A stretch of 64,000 nt of DNA from Codonopsis lanceolata (GCA_013146195.2 CM028377.1:2418001-2482000), one strand, 5' to 3'. Positions 21,462 through 33,389 are shown, counted from the stretch's first letter. The notes: generated by a model not told the origin, from the letters alone. Program-made: numbers and translations.

Positions 21462-23232
21462 TGTACCTGGGTTCTATGGGCCGGCCGGCGTGCGCCCGCG
21501 CCTCGCGCACCCTTGGATAGGGGTGCGCGTACGTGCGGATGCGGGACACCACTGCTCTCATTCCATCCTCCCTTGTTTAGGGGAAAATGAAATTAAAAGT
21601 GCGAGAGGAGTTCTATCTAAAATAGCGCGTTGGAATGCGCCTCGGTTGATTTTAGCGGATTTTTAATCCAATATGGGAACTTTGGGTTTCCAGCATCAAG
21701 TTAGCCTTTATTTAGGGGATACCAGGATATGTGAATGCATCACCCTTTCATTCCCATTTTCCCTTTTTTAGGGGAAAACGGAAAAGTACAAAAAAGGATG
21801 TTGCGGCACCCCCACTATGGATTTTATAAAAATAGCCTTATGGCCCATTTCGGATAACTATGGGAGCTTTGGGTTTCCCGCATCAAGTTATCCCATTTTT
21901 AGGGGATACCAGGATATGGGAATACACCACCCTTTCATTCTCATTTTCCCTTTTTTAGGGGAAAACGAAAAAGTACAAGAAAGAGGTGTCTGCGGGGCCC
22001 CACAGGATCCAAAAAGTTTTAGAGTCGCCATCTTTATTTTAAGGCAAAATCAAGCAAAACCAAAAAAAAAAAAAAGAAAAAGAAAAACCAGAGATAAAGA
22101 AAACGGGTTCGGAGGCTACGTTACGAGTTGGGAAGGTGCTAGGCACCCAACTCGCCCTTTCGGTCTCAAAAATAGTTTTTGGCTAAAGTATGCTTATTGT
22201 TATATTTATTTAGCAAATAAACAAAGCATTAAAAGATAGGAAAATAAAACAAATACATCCTTGGCTACATTATTTACGGACTTGCAGCAATTTCCTTACA
22301 ATAATTACAGATATATTTAAAAATATTTGGCCATTATAACGGCTCTTTTACATAATACTTCCTAATCTAATCCGGGCAGCACAACAGCTTATATTAGCTA
22401 CATTGGGCCGGATTTAAATAATAACTTTATAAATAATAAATAAAAAGAATGCCCTTAAAGGCTATTACCTTTTAGAGCGGGGTCTGCTCGCTCTGTCCTT
22501 CTCGGGAGAGAGAGACTTTTATTGCTGCTGCTGCTGCTGTGATTTGGGCAGAGTGACGGCTTATTTTTGGTAGTTTTGGCTCACTCACTCGGGCAGAATG
22601 ATGGCTTAGTTTTGGTGGTTTTGGCCTATTTGGTTGGGCGGAATAACGACTTATTTCGGGTCATTTCGGCCTATTTACTCGAGCAGTGTAACGACTTACT
22701 TTATGGTTTTTGGGCCGGGGAAATAAGGTGGATACCTAACTAAAGGGCTAGGGATCACTTTAACCGGTTGGATTTGTGTTTTGGCGGAGTTTGGACAGGG
22801 TTTGGAAGCTTTATGAGAGGGGAGGGATCACTCGCTCATTGATCGAACAACACGTAAAAATTACGCAGAGTAACTTTGGGCTTCAAGCCTTCGTAAAAAA
22901 ATTGTGTCTCAAATCATACCTGGGCACCTGTATTTATAGTTGGATTTGTGCTTCATCGGCTTGTACCGCGCGCTTGACATTTTGTACAATGCGTTAACTG
23001 ATCGGGCACTGTTGAGGACCTTAGCACGGCCTAACAGCACATTGGGCGCGACGCCAAGGGCAAAAATTCTTCAATTTTTCGACACTTTCCCCCCTGCTGT
23101 TCACTATTCATGCATCCTACTTTCTCCTTTTGCATTTTCAACCCTGTAACTTGACATTTGTTAAGTTTAAGCAGTTTCTTGATATCACATGTCAGAGTCA
23201 CACATCAGGGGTACGAAATTGGGGTGTCTACA
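21462..23232 (-). repeat. TGTAGACACC-family LTR A (3' LTR position)
   Basis: On the plus strand it runs from TGTACCTGGG to GGGGTGTCTACA, the complement of the family start. A TATA-box complement, TATTTATAG, lies near 22930. Compared with the solo LTR at 18523 it carries an extra tandem unit of about 186 bp (21671-21860). The left end is inferred by alignment to the solo copy. Confidence 0.75.
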
Positions 23233-24297
23233 GAGACCCTCAACGTTGGAGTCTACGGGTAACCCAAGGGTTATTGAGTAGACGAACATCGTTGATAAAC
23301 AATAGACTCTCCAATTTCGTTCAATTATAAAACGGGGAAGAGATGCAACATGTAGTAGTTATAAAGCAAAAGCTTATAACGCAAACCAAACCTCACATAT
23401 CCTAGACATATTTAGTCGGTTATAGTAGGTTATCCTAGTTTTTAAGTAGATATGCAATGAAATGCTCTAATGGTCGGACCTACTAGTGTAGGCTGCCTAC
23501 GTATCCCTTAATAAAGTAAATCAGACCAAAACATAGTTCGGGCCAAAACCTAAACTTATCATTCGTGCAACGGTCATGCCTACCGAAATAGGCTGCCTAC
23601 GTATCCTTATACAAGGAATCAGACCGAGACGTAGTTCACTCAGCCGAGGACCAAATGCTGCAGTGCAAGTGTTGTGGTGCAACTGCGGCAATGATAAATG
23701 AGCAAGTGCGGCAAAGCTTTATCAAATGAGTGCTGCAAAGGTAATTATAACGTGATGTGATGGTTGCGTCTACCGAAATAGACTGCCTACGTATCCTTAG
23801 CCAAGGAATTAGACCAATCGTAGTTCACCTGCGGCTGGGCGGAATATGGTGTCTCCTCGGGAACGCAGCCTTCGTCGGAGAACAAAACATTTCCCTCTGA
23901 TCTGGGGTTGCGTGCCCCTTAAGGGAAAGTTAACACAACTAAAAATTCATGGAATGCATTGCCTCCTCAGGAACGCAGCCTTCGTCGGAGAACAAAGCCT
24001 TTCCCTTTGAAAAAAGGAAAAATACCTTCCTTTTCTTACCCTTGCCGTGCCCATGCGACAAATTGTTGCTACTGTTGCTTTTCTGCTTCTTGCTGCTTTA
24101 CGCTGCTCTCTGCTACACTTTGCTGGGGATTTTTCTTTTTTCACAGTTCCAGCCTTTGCTGGAAAATCCTTTCCCCTATTCCGCTATGTTTTCGGCTATA
24201 GCTGGAAAATCTTTCTTGATGTTGCTGCATTTTACTTTACTGCTCTTTCCAACCTTGGTTAGAAATTTCCTTTCCTTGCTACCGCATCTTTTGGTAC
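23233..24297 (-). mobile_element. Internal remnant between LTR A and LTR B
   Basis: About 1.07 kb of non-coding internal sequence lies between two LTRs of the same orientation. The part next to LTR A (minus-strand TTGAGGGTCTC) occupies the polypurine-tract position. The motif GGCTGCCTACGTATCC, paired with AATCAGACC and CGTAGTTC, occurs three times (23490, 23590, 23780). A 30-bp phrase with AACGCAGCCTTCGTCGGAG is directly repeated at about 23862 and 23971. No gag or pol survives, so this is a heavily deleted or non-autonomous element. The motif is one I associate with Tat/Ogre-like Ty3/Gypsy elements. Confidence 0.6.
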
Positions 24298-26145
24298 TGT
24301 GAGGTTCCCGGGGTGCGACCCGCGCCCCGCGCGCCCTTGGATAGGGGTGTGCGTACGTGCGGATGCGGGACACCACTGCTCTCGTTCCACCCTCCCTTGT
24401 TTAGGGGAAGACGAAATCAAAAGTGCGAGAGGAGTGATGTCTATGTTAGCGCGTTGGAATGCGCCTCGGTTGCCTTTAGTGGATTTTGTATCCAGTATGG
24501 GAACTTATAGTTTCCCGCATCAAGTTATCCCCTTTTTAGGAGATACCAGGATATGGGAATGCATTACCCTTTCATTCTCATTTTCCCTTTTTTAGGGGAA
24601 AACGGAAAAGTGCAAGAAAGGATATTGCGACGCCCCCATTATGGATTTTATGAAAAATAGCCTTATCGCCCATTTCAGATCACTATGGGAGCTTTGGGTT
24701 TCCCGTATCAAGTTATCCCTTTTTTAGGGGATACCAGGATATGGGAATGCATCACCCTTCCATTCCCATTCTCCTTTTTTTGGGGGAGAGCGGAAAAGTG
24801 CAAAGAAAGAGTGTTGCGAGGCCTTACTGGATCCGAAAGTTTTAGAGTCGCCATCTTTATTTTAAGGCAAAATAAAGCAAAACCAAAAAAAGAAAAATAA
24901 ACCAGAGAAAAAGAAACGGGTTCAGAGGTTAAGTTACGAGTTGGGAAGGTGCTAGGCACCCAACTCGCCCTTTCGGTCTCAAAAGTGGTTTTTGGCTGAA
25001 GTATGCTTATTGTTATATTTATTTAGCAGATAAATAAAGCATTAAAAGACAGGAAATTAAAACAAATACATCAGTGGCTACATTATTTACGGACTTGCAG
25101 TCATTTCCTTACAATAATTACAAATGTACTTAAAAATATTTGGTCATTATAACGGCTCTTTTACATAATATTTCATATTCTAATCCGGGCAGCAGAACGG
25201 CTTATATTGACAACATTGTGCCGGATTTAAATAACAACTTTAAAATAATAAATGAACAAAAAAGTAAATAAATAAATAAAATAACGCCCTTAAAGGCTTT
25301 ACCTTTTAGAGCGGTAGTGTGCTCGCTCTGCCCTTCAGGGAGAGGGAGTCTTTTTTGTTGTTTGTTGTGTGGTTGTTGTTTTGATTTGGGCAGAGTGACT
25401 GTTTATTTTAGTGACTTTTGGCTTGTCTACTCGGGCAGAGTGACAGCTTATTTTGGTAGGTTTTGGCCTTTTTGGTTGGGCGGAATAACGGCTTAGTTTT
25501 TGAGTTTTTCAGCTCATTACTCGGGCAGAGTAACGGCTTACTTTGAGATTTTTGGGCCGGGGAAGTGAGGTGGATACCTAACTACTAGGCTAGGGATCAC
25601 TTATAACCGGTGGATATTTATTTTGGTGGAGTTTGGACGGGGTTTGGAGACTTTAGTGGGCTTCACTCACCTATCTCACACCTCTCGCTACTTGGCTTCG
25701 TCGAGAGGCAGAGAGAATTTCTCAGCGCTTCGTGACGATATTTCTGAATGATTTGTGAACACTGGAGAAGGGAGCCGGGACCTCTTATTTATAGGTGGGA
25801 GTGAGGAGTCATCGGGAATTCTTGAATTTCCTTCAGCCGCTGCCTTCGATTGCACACCAAGCTTCGCCGAATGCACAATGCGTTAAGTGAGAGAGCCACT
25901 GTTCATCCCATGGCGTGGCATTATGCTCCTCTTGGCGCGGCGCCCAAAGCCCTTTTAGGCCGCGCCAAGGCCACTATTCAGGTTTGATTTTTGACACTTT
26001 CACCCCTCGCAATTTACTATTTTGCGCATCCTGCTTTGGCTTTCGCATCTTTAACTCCTGTAACTTGACATTTGTTAAGTTTGAACAGTTCTTGATATCA
26101 TATGTCAGAGTCACATACCAGTGGTACGAAATTGGGGTGTCTACA
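24298..26145 (-). repeat. TGTAGACACC-family LTR B
   Basis: The 1848-bp LTR runs on the plus strand from TGTGAGGTTCCCGGGG to GGGGTGTCTACA. The TATA-box complement CTTATTTATAGG lies near 25785. Two tandem copies of the 185-bp unit are at about 24496 and 24680. It can be read both as the 5' LTR of the remnant to its left and as the 3' LTR of the sequence to its right, because a polypurine-like GAGGGGCTC adjoins its right edge on the minus strand. Confidence 0.75.
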
Positions 26146-27480
26146 GAGCCCCTCAACGATGGAGTCTGCGGGTAACCCAAGTCTTACTGAGTAGACGAAC
26201 ATCGTTGATAAACAATAGACTCTCCAATTTCGTTCATTTTAAAACGGGAGAGAAATGCAATTGGTAGCAGTTATAATGCACAGTTTATCATGCTATCCAA
26301 ACTCCATAACCTAGACATATTTAGTCAGTTATAAAATGTTATCGTAGTTTTTAAGCAGATATGAATTTAAAGTGCTCTGATGGTCGGACCTACTAGTGTA
26401 GGCTGCCTACGTATTCCTTATTAAAGGAAATCAGACCAAACGTAGTTCAGACCAAAAACCTAAACTACAACCAAATGAGGATGTCATGTTCTTCGGGTCA
26501 AAACCCGACCAAGAACACAACAGGAAAAAGATTTTTGTGTTTTTTGAAAAAGCCGTATTCAACAGTCGAGAACGGCCGTCAAATACGGTATGAAGATTTG
26601 AATGTTTTTCGGGAACCACATTTCAACCGATCAATACCTTGTCATTGAAACATGTTAAGAAGAATTTTTAAAATTGTGTTTGGCTGGTCAATACCTTGTT
26701 TCCAAACATAATAAGAAAAACTTTCAAATTTCCAGAAAACTGCACTCGACCGATAAAAATCCGTCGTCGAGCACGACAAATAAAACTTTCTTCAAGTATT
26801 TTCGAAAATTGTAAAAAGAAATCATTCTTTTTCCTTTCCTTTCTTCTCGCTCTCTCTGTTTTTTTTTTCAATATTCCTCTTTTTTTGTTTTTTTGAAATA
26901 TTCCTCTTTTTTTGTGTTTTTGAAATATTCTTTTTTTTTTGTGTTTTTGAAATATTCCTCTTTTTTTTGTGTTTTTTGAAATATTCTTCTTTTTTCTGTT
27001 GTGTGTTTTTTTTTTAAATCAAAACTCATTTTGAAAAAGAGTTTTTCTTTTATTTGAAAAACAAATAAAACTTTTTCTTTCTTTTTTTTTTGAAAAAAAA
27101 ACAAACTTTCCTTTTAAAAAGAAATTATTCCAAGGTCAGGGTAAGAATACTGTACCTGACTTACCTTTTTGCGCCCGGGTGGCTGTCGCGGATTCGACTA
27201 ATTTTGGCATTTGTGCCACTCTCGCCTTTTCAGGCTGGGGCCTTATTATCATTTTTTTTCCTTTCCCTTTTTTTTCCTTTTTCTTTTTTTCTTCTTTTGT
27301 CACTTTGAGAAAAAAAAATTATATTGACTTTGTGGCTGACCTGCTGGGGATATTATTTTTCTTTGTCCTATGATGGATGGTCGTCAAATTTTTGGTTAAC
27401 AAGATTACTTCGTTAACCCTTCGTTAAGCTCAAGGACCATTTTGGAAATTCTGAAACCGTCCATGATAAAGGGTGGAAAA
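26146..27480 (-). mobile_element. Internal region next to LTR B (left arm of a large palindrome)
   Basis: Non-coding internal sequence of the same family: CCTCAACGATGGAG, one GGCTGCCTACGTATTCC motif near 26401, a T-rich minisatellite at 26868-27000 and a GGACCATTTTGGAAATT segment. The same order occurs at 62171-63540. No protein domains are seen; ORFs here are low-complexity artefacts of T-rich sequence. Confidence 0.6.
26868..27000. repeat. T-rich 27-bp minisatellite
   Basis: About five units of the form GAAATATTCCTC followed by a T run and GTGTTTTT. Complementary units lie at about 27985-28110 in the right arm of the palindrome, and equivalent units at 62860-62975, so the array belongs to the element. 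Confidence 0.8.
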
Positions 27481-28747
27481 GGGAATTTTTCCTTTTCCCC
27501 CCTCCAAAGTTTGAAGTTGCGACACATTAGTCCTCAAGTTTCAGAATTTCCAAAATGGTCCTTGAGCTTAACGAAGGGTTAGCAGTAATCTTGTTAACCA
27601 AAAATTTGACGACCATCCATCATAGGACAAAGAAAAATAATATCCCAGTGGTCAGCCACAAAAGTCAATATAATTTTTTTCTCAAAGTGACAAAAAAGAA
27701 GAAAAAAAGAAAAAGGAAAAAAAAAGGAAAGGAAAAAATGATAATAAGGCTGACTGGCGAGGCACAAATGCCAAAATTAGTCGAATCATGACTTGACCCA
27801 GGCGCAAAAAAGTCAGTAGGATGCAGTTATTCTGCGACCTTGGAATAATTTCTTTTTAAAAGGAAAGTTTGTTTTTTCAAAAAAAAAAAAAAAAGAAAAA
27901 AGTTTATTTGTTTTTCAAATAAAGAAAAACTCTTTTCAAAATGAGTTTTGATTTAAAAAAAAAACACCTATGAGAGAAAAAAGAAGAATATTTCAAAAAC
28001 ACAAAAAAAAAGGAATATTTCAAAACACAAAAAAAGAAATATTTCAAAACACAAAAAAGAGGAATATTTCAAAAAAACAAAAAAGAGAATATTGAAAAAA
28101 AAAAGAGGCGAGAAGAAAGGAAAGGAAAAAGAATGATTTCTTTTTACAATTTTGAAAAATACTTGAAGAAAGTTTTATTTGTCGTGCTCGACAAGCGGAT
28201 TTTTTATCGGTCGAGTGCGGTTTTACGGAAATTTGAAAGTTTTTCTTATTATGTTTGGAAACAAGGTATTGACCAGCCAAACACAATTTTAAAAATTCTT
28301 CTTAACATGTTTCAATGACAAGGTATTGATCGGTTGAAATGTGGTTCCAAAAAACATTCAAATCTTCATCGTGTTGACGGCCGTTCTCGGCGGTGAATCG
28401 ACGGCTTTCAAAAAACACAAAAATCTTTTCTGTTGTGTTCTTGGTCGGGTTTTTGACCCGAAGCATCCTCGACAGTTGTAGTTGGGTTTTTGTGCGAACT
28501 CGTTTGATCCGATTTCGCTGGGGCTCGTCAAGCGACCGTCCGACAATCAGCTGCCGCTTCATATGCGATAACATTTTATAGCGACTAAGCATATGTCTAG
28601 GTTATGGAGTTTGAATAGCATGATAAAGCGTGCGTGCTTGCCTGTATTCTCTCGTTTAAAATGAGCGAAGTGGAGGTCTATTGTTTATCAACGATGTTCG
28701 TCTACTCGGTAAGACTTGGGTTCGCGGACCTCATCGTTGAGGAAGCT

Positions 28748-29417
28748 TGTAGGCTGCCGCTGTGACTTCGACATATGATATCAAGCATTCAAACTTAACA
28801 AATGTCAAGTTACGGGAGTTAAAATGCGAGATCATTAAATAAGTGCGAGGTGAAAGTCAAACTGAATAGTGGCTTGGCGCGGCAAAAAGGCTTTGGGCGC
28901 CGCAAGAGTAAACATGGGATGACTCTCTGCGCATTGTGCGACCGGCGGCGAACGTCGGCGGCGGCAGCTGAAATTCAAGCCGATGACTCACTCCTATAAA
29001 TAAGAGGTCGTCGATGTTCCAAATCATTCGGTAATATCGCGGCGGCCCAGCCGACGGCAAGCGGAAAGACTGTGGATGAGTGGCCCCTAGCTCCAACCCG
29101 TCCAAACTCCACCAAAATATCCCGGTTATAAGTGATCCCTAGCCTAGTAGTTAGGTATCACCTCACTCCCGACTTAAAAGTGGCGTTACTGCTGGTGAAA
29201 AAACTGGCGTTCCGCCCAACCAAAAGGCCAAAACCTACCAAAAAGGCGTCACTGCCCAGGGCAAGCCAAAAGTCACTAAAATAGGTCACTCTGCCCAAAT
29301 CAAAACAACAACCACAACAAACAACAAAGACTCCCTCTCCACTGAAGGCGTGCCTTTGGAAGCCTTGACATTTGTTTATTTACTTTCATTTATTATTTTA
29401 AAGTTGTTATTTAAATC
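28748..29417 (+). repeat. TGTAGACACC-family LTR C, partial and noisy
   Basis: Mirror copy of the right part of LTR B, starting TGTAGGCTGCC in place of the family consensus and cut by the gap. TCCTATAAATAAGAGG near 28992 is the TATA region. Clustered GGCGGC-type differences from LTR B suggest consensus errors next to the gap. Confidence 0.65.
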
Positions 29418-29517
29418 NNNNNNNNNNNNNNNNNNNNNNNNNNNNNNNNNNNNNNNNNNNNNNNNNNNNNNNNNNNNNNNNNNNNNNNNNNNNNNNNNNN
29501 NNNNNNNNNNNNNNNNN
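29418..29517. other. Assembly gap of 100 N
   Basis: Exactly 100 undetermined bases, the conventional length for a gap of unknown size. Features on either side need not be adjacent in the genome. Confidence 1.
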
Positions 29518-31849
29518 AGGTGTGTGCGGTGGACATGGGAAAGGCAGACTCAACAAAGCGAACATGACGTGAAACGAAGAGCTTGGTGGTGCTCTGATCG
29601 AATCACGTATAGGCACTCGAGTGAGCGAGTAGCCTGGAAGACACATGGAGCGGAACGAGCGCCCGCCAGGGCGGAGTAGGGGCGGCTGGGGTAGCAAAGG
29701 CAACCAAAGGCACGAGTTTGGAGTAGTTGGGCGAGAGCCAAGCAGGTTTGTTGTAGGGAGATAGGTGAGCTAAGGGTGGGTGTGGGTAGGCGATTAATGA
29801 GGTAGGTGGCGGTTTGGAAGGCAAGCGACCGAAAGAAAGCGGCGGAAGAGATGCACGAGAGAGAGAGAGAGACCGGTCTCAACTATGTAATGCCGATGAC
29901 GACGCTCAGAGAACCCATTGTGTTCCGGGTGTGAGGAGGCGAGGTGAGATGAGTGATGCCATGAGTGGACAAATGTAAGCGGCCAAGCCGATTGTCAGGG
30001 CAAGTCCATGTACTCGCCACCATTGTCAGAGTAAAGAGTGACAATGTGTCTTTTAAAATAATTTTCGACCAGGGCTTTGAGCGAGGGAAGAGAGTGGCGA
30101 CCTCGGACTTTAATTTGACGGGTGAGAGCAACCATATGTAGTGAGTGTAGTGATCAACAAATATGACATAGTATTTAAAGCCATCAATAGACGGAATGGG
30201 AGAAGTCCGGACATCGAGTAAATAATTTCAAGCGGAAAGAAGACACTAAGGTAGATTGTGAAAAAGGAATTTTGTGACTTTTATTGCATAAACAATCATT
30301 ACAATGTTTTTGTTTGATGCAAGTAGTGTCTAACGTAATGCCTAAACTAGATAGAATCGGCTGAATGGGTTCGGAGGATGGCCAACCAGATGATGCCGAT
30401 CATGATGAGAGACTTTAGAACCCCACAAGCGGAAGGGCGAGCGTGAGGTTGTGGTCGGCCATTCATACACACCATCTTTAGATTGCCGGTCGCGAGAATG
30501 CTCCTGTCAGTAGATCCTTCACATGAAAAGAGGTTGGTAAGAACTCAATAGAAGTATGATTAGAGAGACAAAATTGAGATATGGAAATAAGGTTTTTTTC
30601 ATGTCGGGAACAAAGAGAATATTATCGAGGGCAAAAGTGTGTGATGGTGTGTGAAGAAAGAGAAACCAGGTTTGGAGATAGGAAGCCGGTACCATCACCA
30701 ATAACCATGTCATCCGTGCCGTGTAGGAGGTGTGAAGGTGGAGATTGCCAAGGTCGGTAACATGATGGGAGGCACCAACTGCAGAAGCTTGACCGGCCCA
30801 GAGTCCACAATGTGGTCAGTAGAGATCGCTAGATTGGCCCGAGGTGCCACCACTTGTCGAGGAGGAAGGCAAATTGGTTGTTGGTGGCAACCAAATGGTA
30901 GATCGGACCGGTGAGCACCCAGCTGTGTGACCTTGTTGGCGGCAACCTCGACCTTACACTTACAAGATAGGGACGTTGAGTGAGGAGCGGATGTTGGAGC
31001 TCTTTGTGAAGGAGGCCGAGGTTGGGAAGAAGCTGGCGAGCATGCGAAGAAGAGTCTGCCGAAAGCCGAGTTGTTGTTCCTCGGAGTAGCGTGATTAGCG
31101 CTGATGACCGGATGGGAGAAGGGCCTGGTGAGATTGCTTGAGCGGCTCGCGGTTGATGAGTTTTTCATGAAGCTCATCGAAAGAGATGATAAAGAGTGTC
31201 ATGACGCCTTCAACAACATCAATGATGTGACGGTAGTCATCATCCAACCCAGAGGAGGATCTCGATGAGGTCTTCGTGGTCAGCGGTTTGCCCAGAGCAG
31301 CTAGTTCATCGGCCGACTTTTACAGGCGCATGTAGTCGGTGATCGATTAAGGGTTCCCATTGGTTGCTCGCTTGAGGTAATCTTTGATCTGCATTTAATG
31401 TGAGTTGAGCGGCATAGGTATGAGCCGAGATGTCCCAGGGCCTCAGGCGATGGCGGCTTTGTTGGATCGAAGGAACCAGGGAGCGAGACATGAAGCCAAC
31501 AAGAGCCCCAAAAGGAGTTTGTCTTGGCGAATCCATGGCTGGTAGTGAGGGTTTGGGGTGGGGCGTCCTTGGATGTTTGGGCATCCTTGGTGAGGGCACT
31601 GGGAGGCGGGCATGGGTGTGAGCGTCCTACAAACTTGTAGAGGTCATAGCCAATGAGGGTGGCCTCAACTTGGAGTTTCAAGCTATGTAATTGGTAGATG
31701 TGAGTTTGGTGATGTTGTGGTGGAAGATATTGATGAGGTCGAGGTTTGAGTGGGATCAAGAGGGTTTTTGACGGTGAGAGTGGTTTCCGTTAGCCATTGT
31801 AGAGGGTGATTAGGGCGGCTAGAGGAAGAGGAAGAGGGTTTAGGAGCGA

Positions 31850-31861
31850 GCTCCGATACCA
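31850..31861 (-). promoter_or_regulatory. Primer-binding site, initiator-Met type
   Basis: TGGTATCGGAGC on the minus strand directly follows the LTR end. It differs by one base from the usual TGGTATCAGAGC. Confidence 0.85.
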
Positions 31862-32089
31862 TATAGAAACTGATAAAGTTTAGGAATAATGACATAGCCT
31901 TTCCATTGAATGAATCACCTATTTATAGGGAGATTTACAATTAGGGTTACACTAGGATTACACTTGGAGTAGGATACAAATAACCTATACAAGGAAGGTA
32001 ACAAATTAGGAAAGAACTCTACAAGGTAATTACCACTAATTACGAATTACAAATCAACAAGAATAATTAAAAGATATTATTCTCTAACA
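31862..32089 (-). repeat. 5' LTR of the minus-strand short-LTR Copia
   Basis: 228 bp, starting TGTTAGAGAATAATATC on the minus strand and ending TTTCTATA (TTTCTACA in the sister copy). Contains the CTATAAATAGG promoter box. Confidence 0.85.
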
Positions 32090-33108
32090 ATAGTATCATT
32101 AAGCTTGACATGGCTAAGGCTTTCAACCGAGTTTCTTGGTTTTTCTTGATAGAAGTTCTCAGTAAATTTGGATTTTCTGAAATCTTTATTGATATGATAT
32201 GGCGTTTACCCTCTAATAATTGGTTCTCTGTTCTAATTAATTAATGGGGATCTGTGGGTTTTTAAAACTCTACGCGTGGGCTTCGTCAAGGTGACCCCCT
32301 ATCCCCCAGCTTATTTATTATCGTGGCCGAAGTTCTTAGTCGGGGCCTGAATAAAATACAAGCAGATAATCCTCATTACACTTTCTCCACTTCCAGCAGA
32401 TGTCCTATCATCTCTCACCTTGCTTTTGCTGATGATGTGATCATTTATTGCAACGGAAATAAGCACTCCTTAACTCAGCATAAGATTCTTCTTACTAAGT
32501 ATGAGTAGTGTTCTGGAGAACTGATTAATTCTCATAAAAGTTGTTTCATGGCTTCTTCCCGTTTGTCTATGAACCGAATTGCCACTATTCATCATCACCT
32601 GGGATTTAATTTTAAGAATTTCCCTGTTACATATTTGGGATGCCCTCTGTTTGAAGGCATTATGAAGAAAAAATTGTTTGACCCGTTGCTTCCCAAGATT
32701 CAAAACAGAATTAGTTCTTGGTTGGGTGCTATTCTCAATCAAGCTGGTAAAATTACTTTGATTAATTCTGTTCTTCAGTCTATAATTATGTTTCAGCTAG
32801 CCATCTTGGACCCTCTTGTTTTTGTTATTAAGCTTATTAATCGGATGTTGGCTAACTTCTTTTGGGGCACCATTGACAACAAAAATAGAGCTTGTTGGGT
32901 TGCTTGGGACCACTGATGTCGTCCGGTTCAAGAAGGGGGACTGGGAATTCGTGATCTCACTGTTATTGTTCGGGCTTATTCAATAAATATCTGGTGGTGT
33001 TTCTCATCTACTGACAATCTTTGGTCTAGATTCATGAAAGCTAAATACTGCTTAGCATGTCTTCCTGTATTTTCTACTACTTCGGGATCTGCTATTTGGC
33101 GTCGTATG
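32090..33108 (+). pseudogene. LINE (L1-type) reverse transcriptase fragment
   Basis: Conceptual translation gives the ordered reverse-transcriptase motifs of plant L1-type LINEs: KLDMAKAF (near 32105), LRQGDPLSP (32285), then HLAFADDVIIY with the catalytic FADD (near 32425), and YLGCPLF (32635), followed by the GGLGIRDL region (32945). In-frame stops occur at least at 32245-32260, 32508 and 32914. The fragment covers the palm and thumb-side region only; endonuclease and 3' tail are missing. Both edges coincide exactly with the outer ends of Copia LTRs, so the LINE is what remains between two Copia insertions. Confidence 0.85.
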
Positions 33109-33326
33109 TGTTAGAGAATAATATCTTTTAATTATTCTTGTTGATTTGTAATGAGTAATTAGTGGTAATTACCTTGTAGAGTTCTTTCCTAATTGTATTA
33201 CCTTCCTTGTATAGGTTTCTTGTATCCTACTCCTAGTATAACCCTAATTGTAAATCCCCCTATAAATATGTAATTTATTCAATGGAAAGGCTATGCCATT
33301 ATTCATAAACTTTATCAGTTTCTACA
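33109..33326 (+). repeat. 5' LTR of the plus-strand Copia
   Basis: Begins TGTTAGAGAATAATATC and ends CAGTTTCTACA; CCTATAAATATG at about 33261 is the promoter box. Confidence 0.95.
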
Positions 33327-33338
33327 TGGTATCAGAGC
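33327..33338 (+). promoter_or_regulatory. Primer-binding site, initiator-Met type
   Basis: TGGTATCAGAGC, the standard Copia primer site, lies immediately after the LTR. Confidence 0.95.
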
Positions 33339-33389
33339 TCTGCTCCTAAAACCTCTTCCTCTAGCCGCCGCCCTCAACCCCCCCTACAA

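Larger units (their letters stand above)
25480..29417. repeat. Large inverted repeat (palindrome) ending at the sequence gap
   Basis: Sequence left of about 27450-27485 is repeated in reverse complement to its right. The LTR B end at 26145 mirrors the LTR start at 28748, and the matching stretches include TTCCAAAATGGTCCTTGAGC, AAACAAGGTATTGACCAGCC and AAATCTTTTCTGTTGTGTTC. The arms are about 1.9 kb and stop at the N run. The right arm has many more indels than the left and loses the usual TGTAGACACCCC start. Confidence 0.85.
29518..32089 (-). mobile_element. Short-LTR Copia element, minus copy, truncated by the gap
   Basis: Minus-strand order: 5' LTR 32089-31862, primer-binding site 31861-31850, gag-like blocks (31759-31301), then a block at 31177-30710 and integrase-side sequence down to the gap. 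It is roughly 85-90% similar to the plus-strand copy at 33109-37845 by eye, with many single-base indels. The coding frame is broken in several places, so no protein is called. The RT and 3' LTR are missing because of the gap. Confidence 0.8.

Noticed and set aside
26860..28130. Lys/Phe-rich ORFs on both strands
   Set aside because: They are produced by T-rich minisatellites and homopolymers inside a non-coding retroelement region and its mirror copy.
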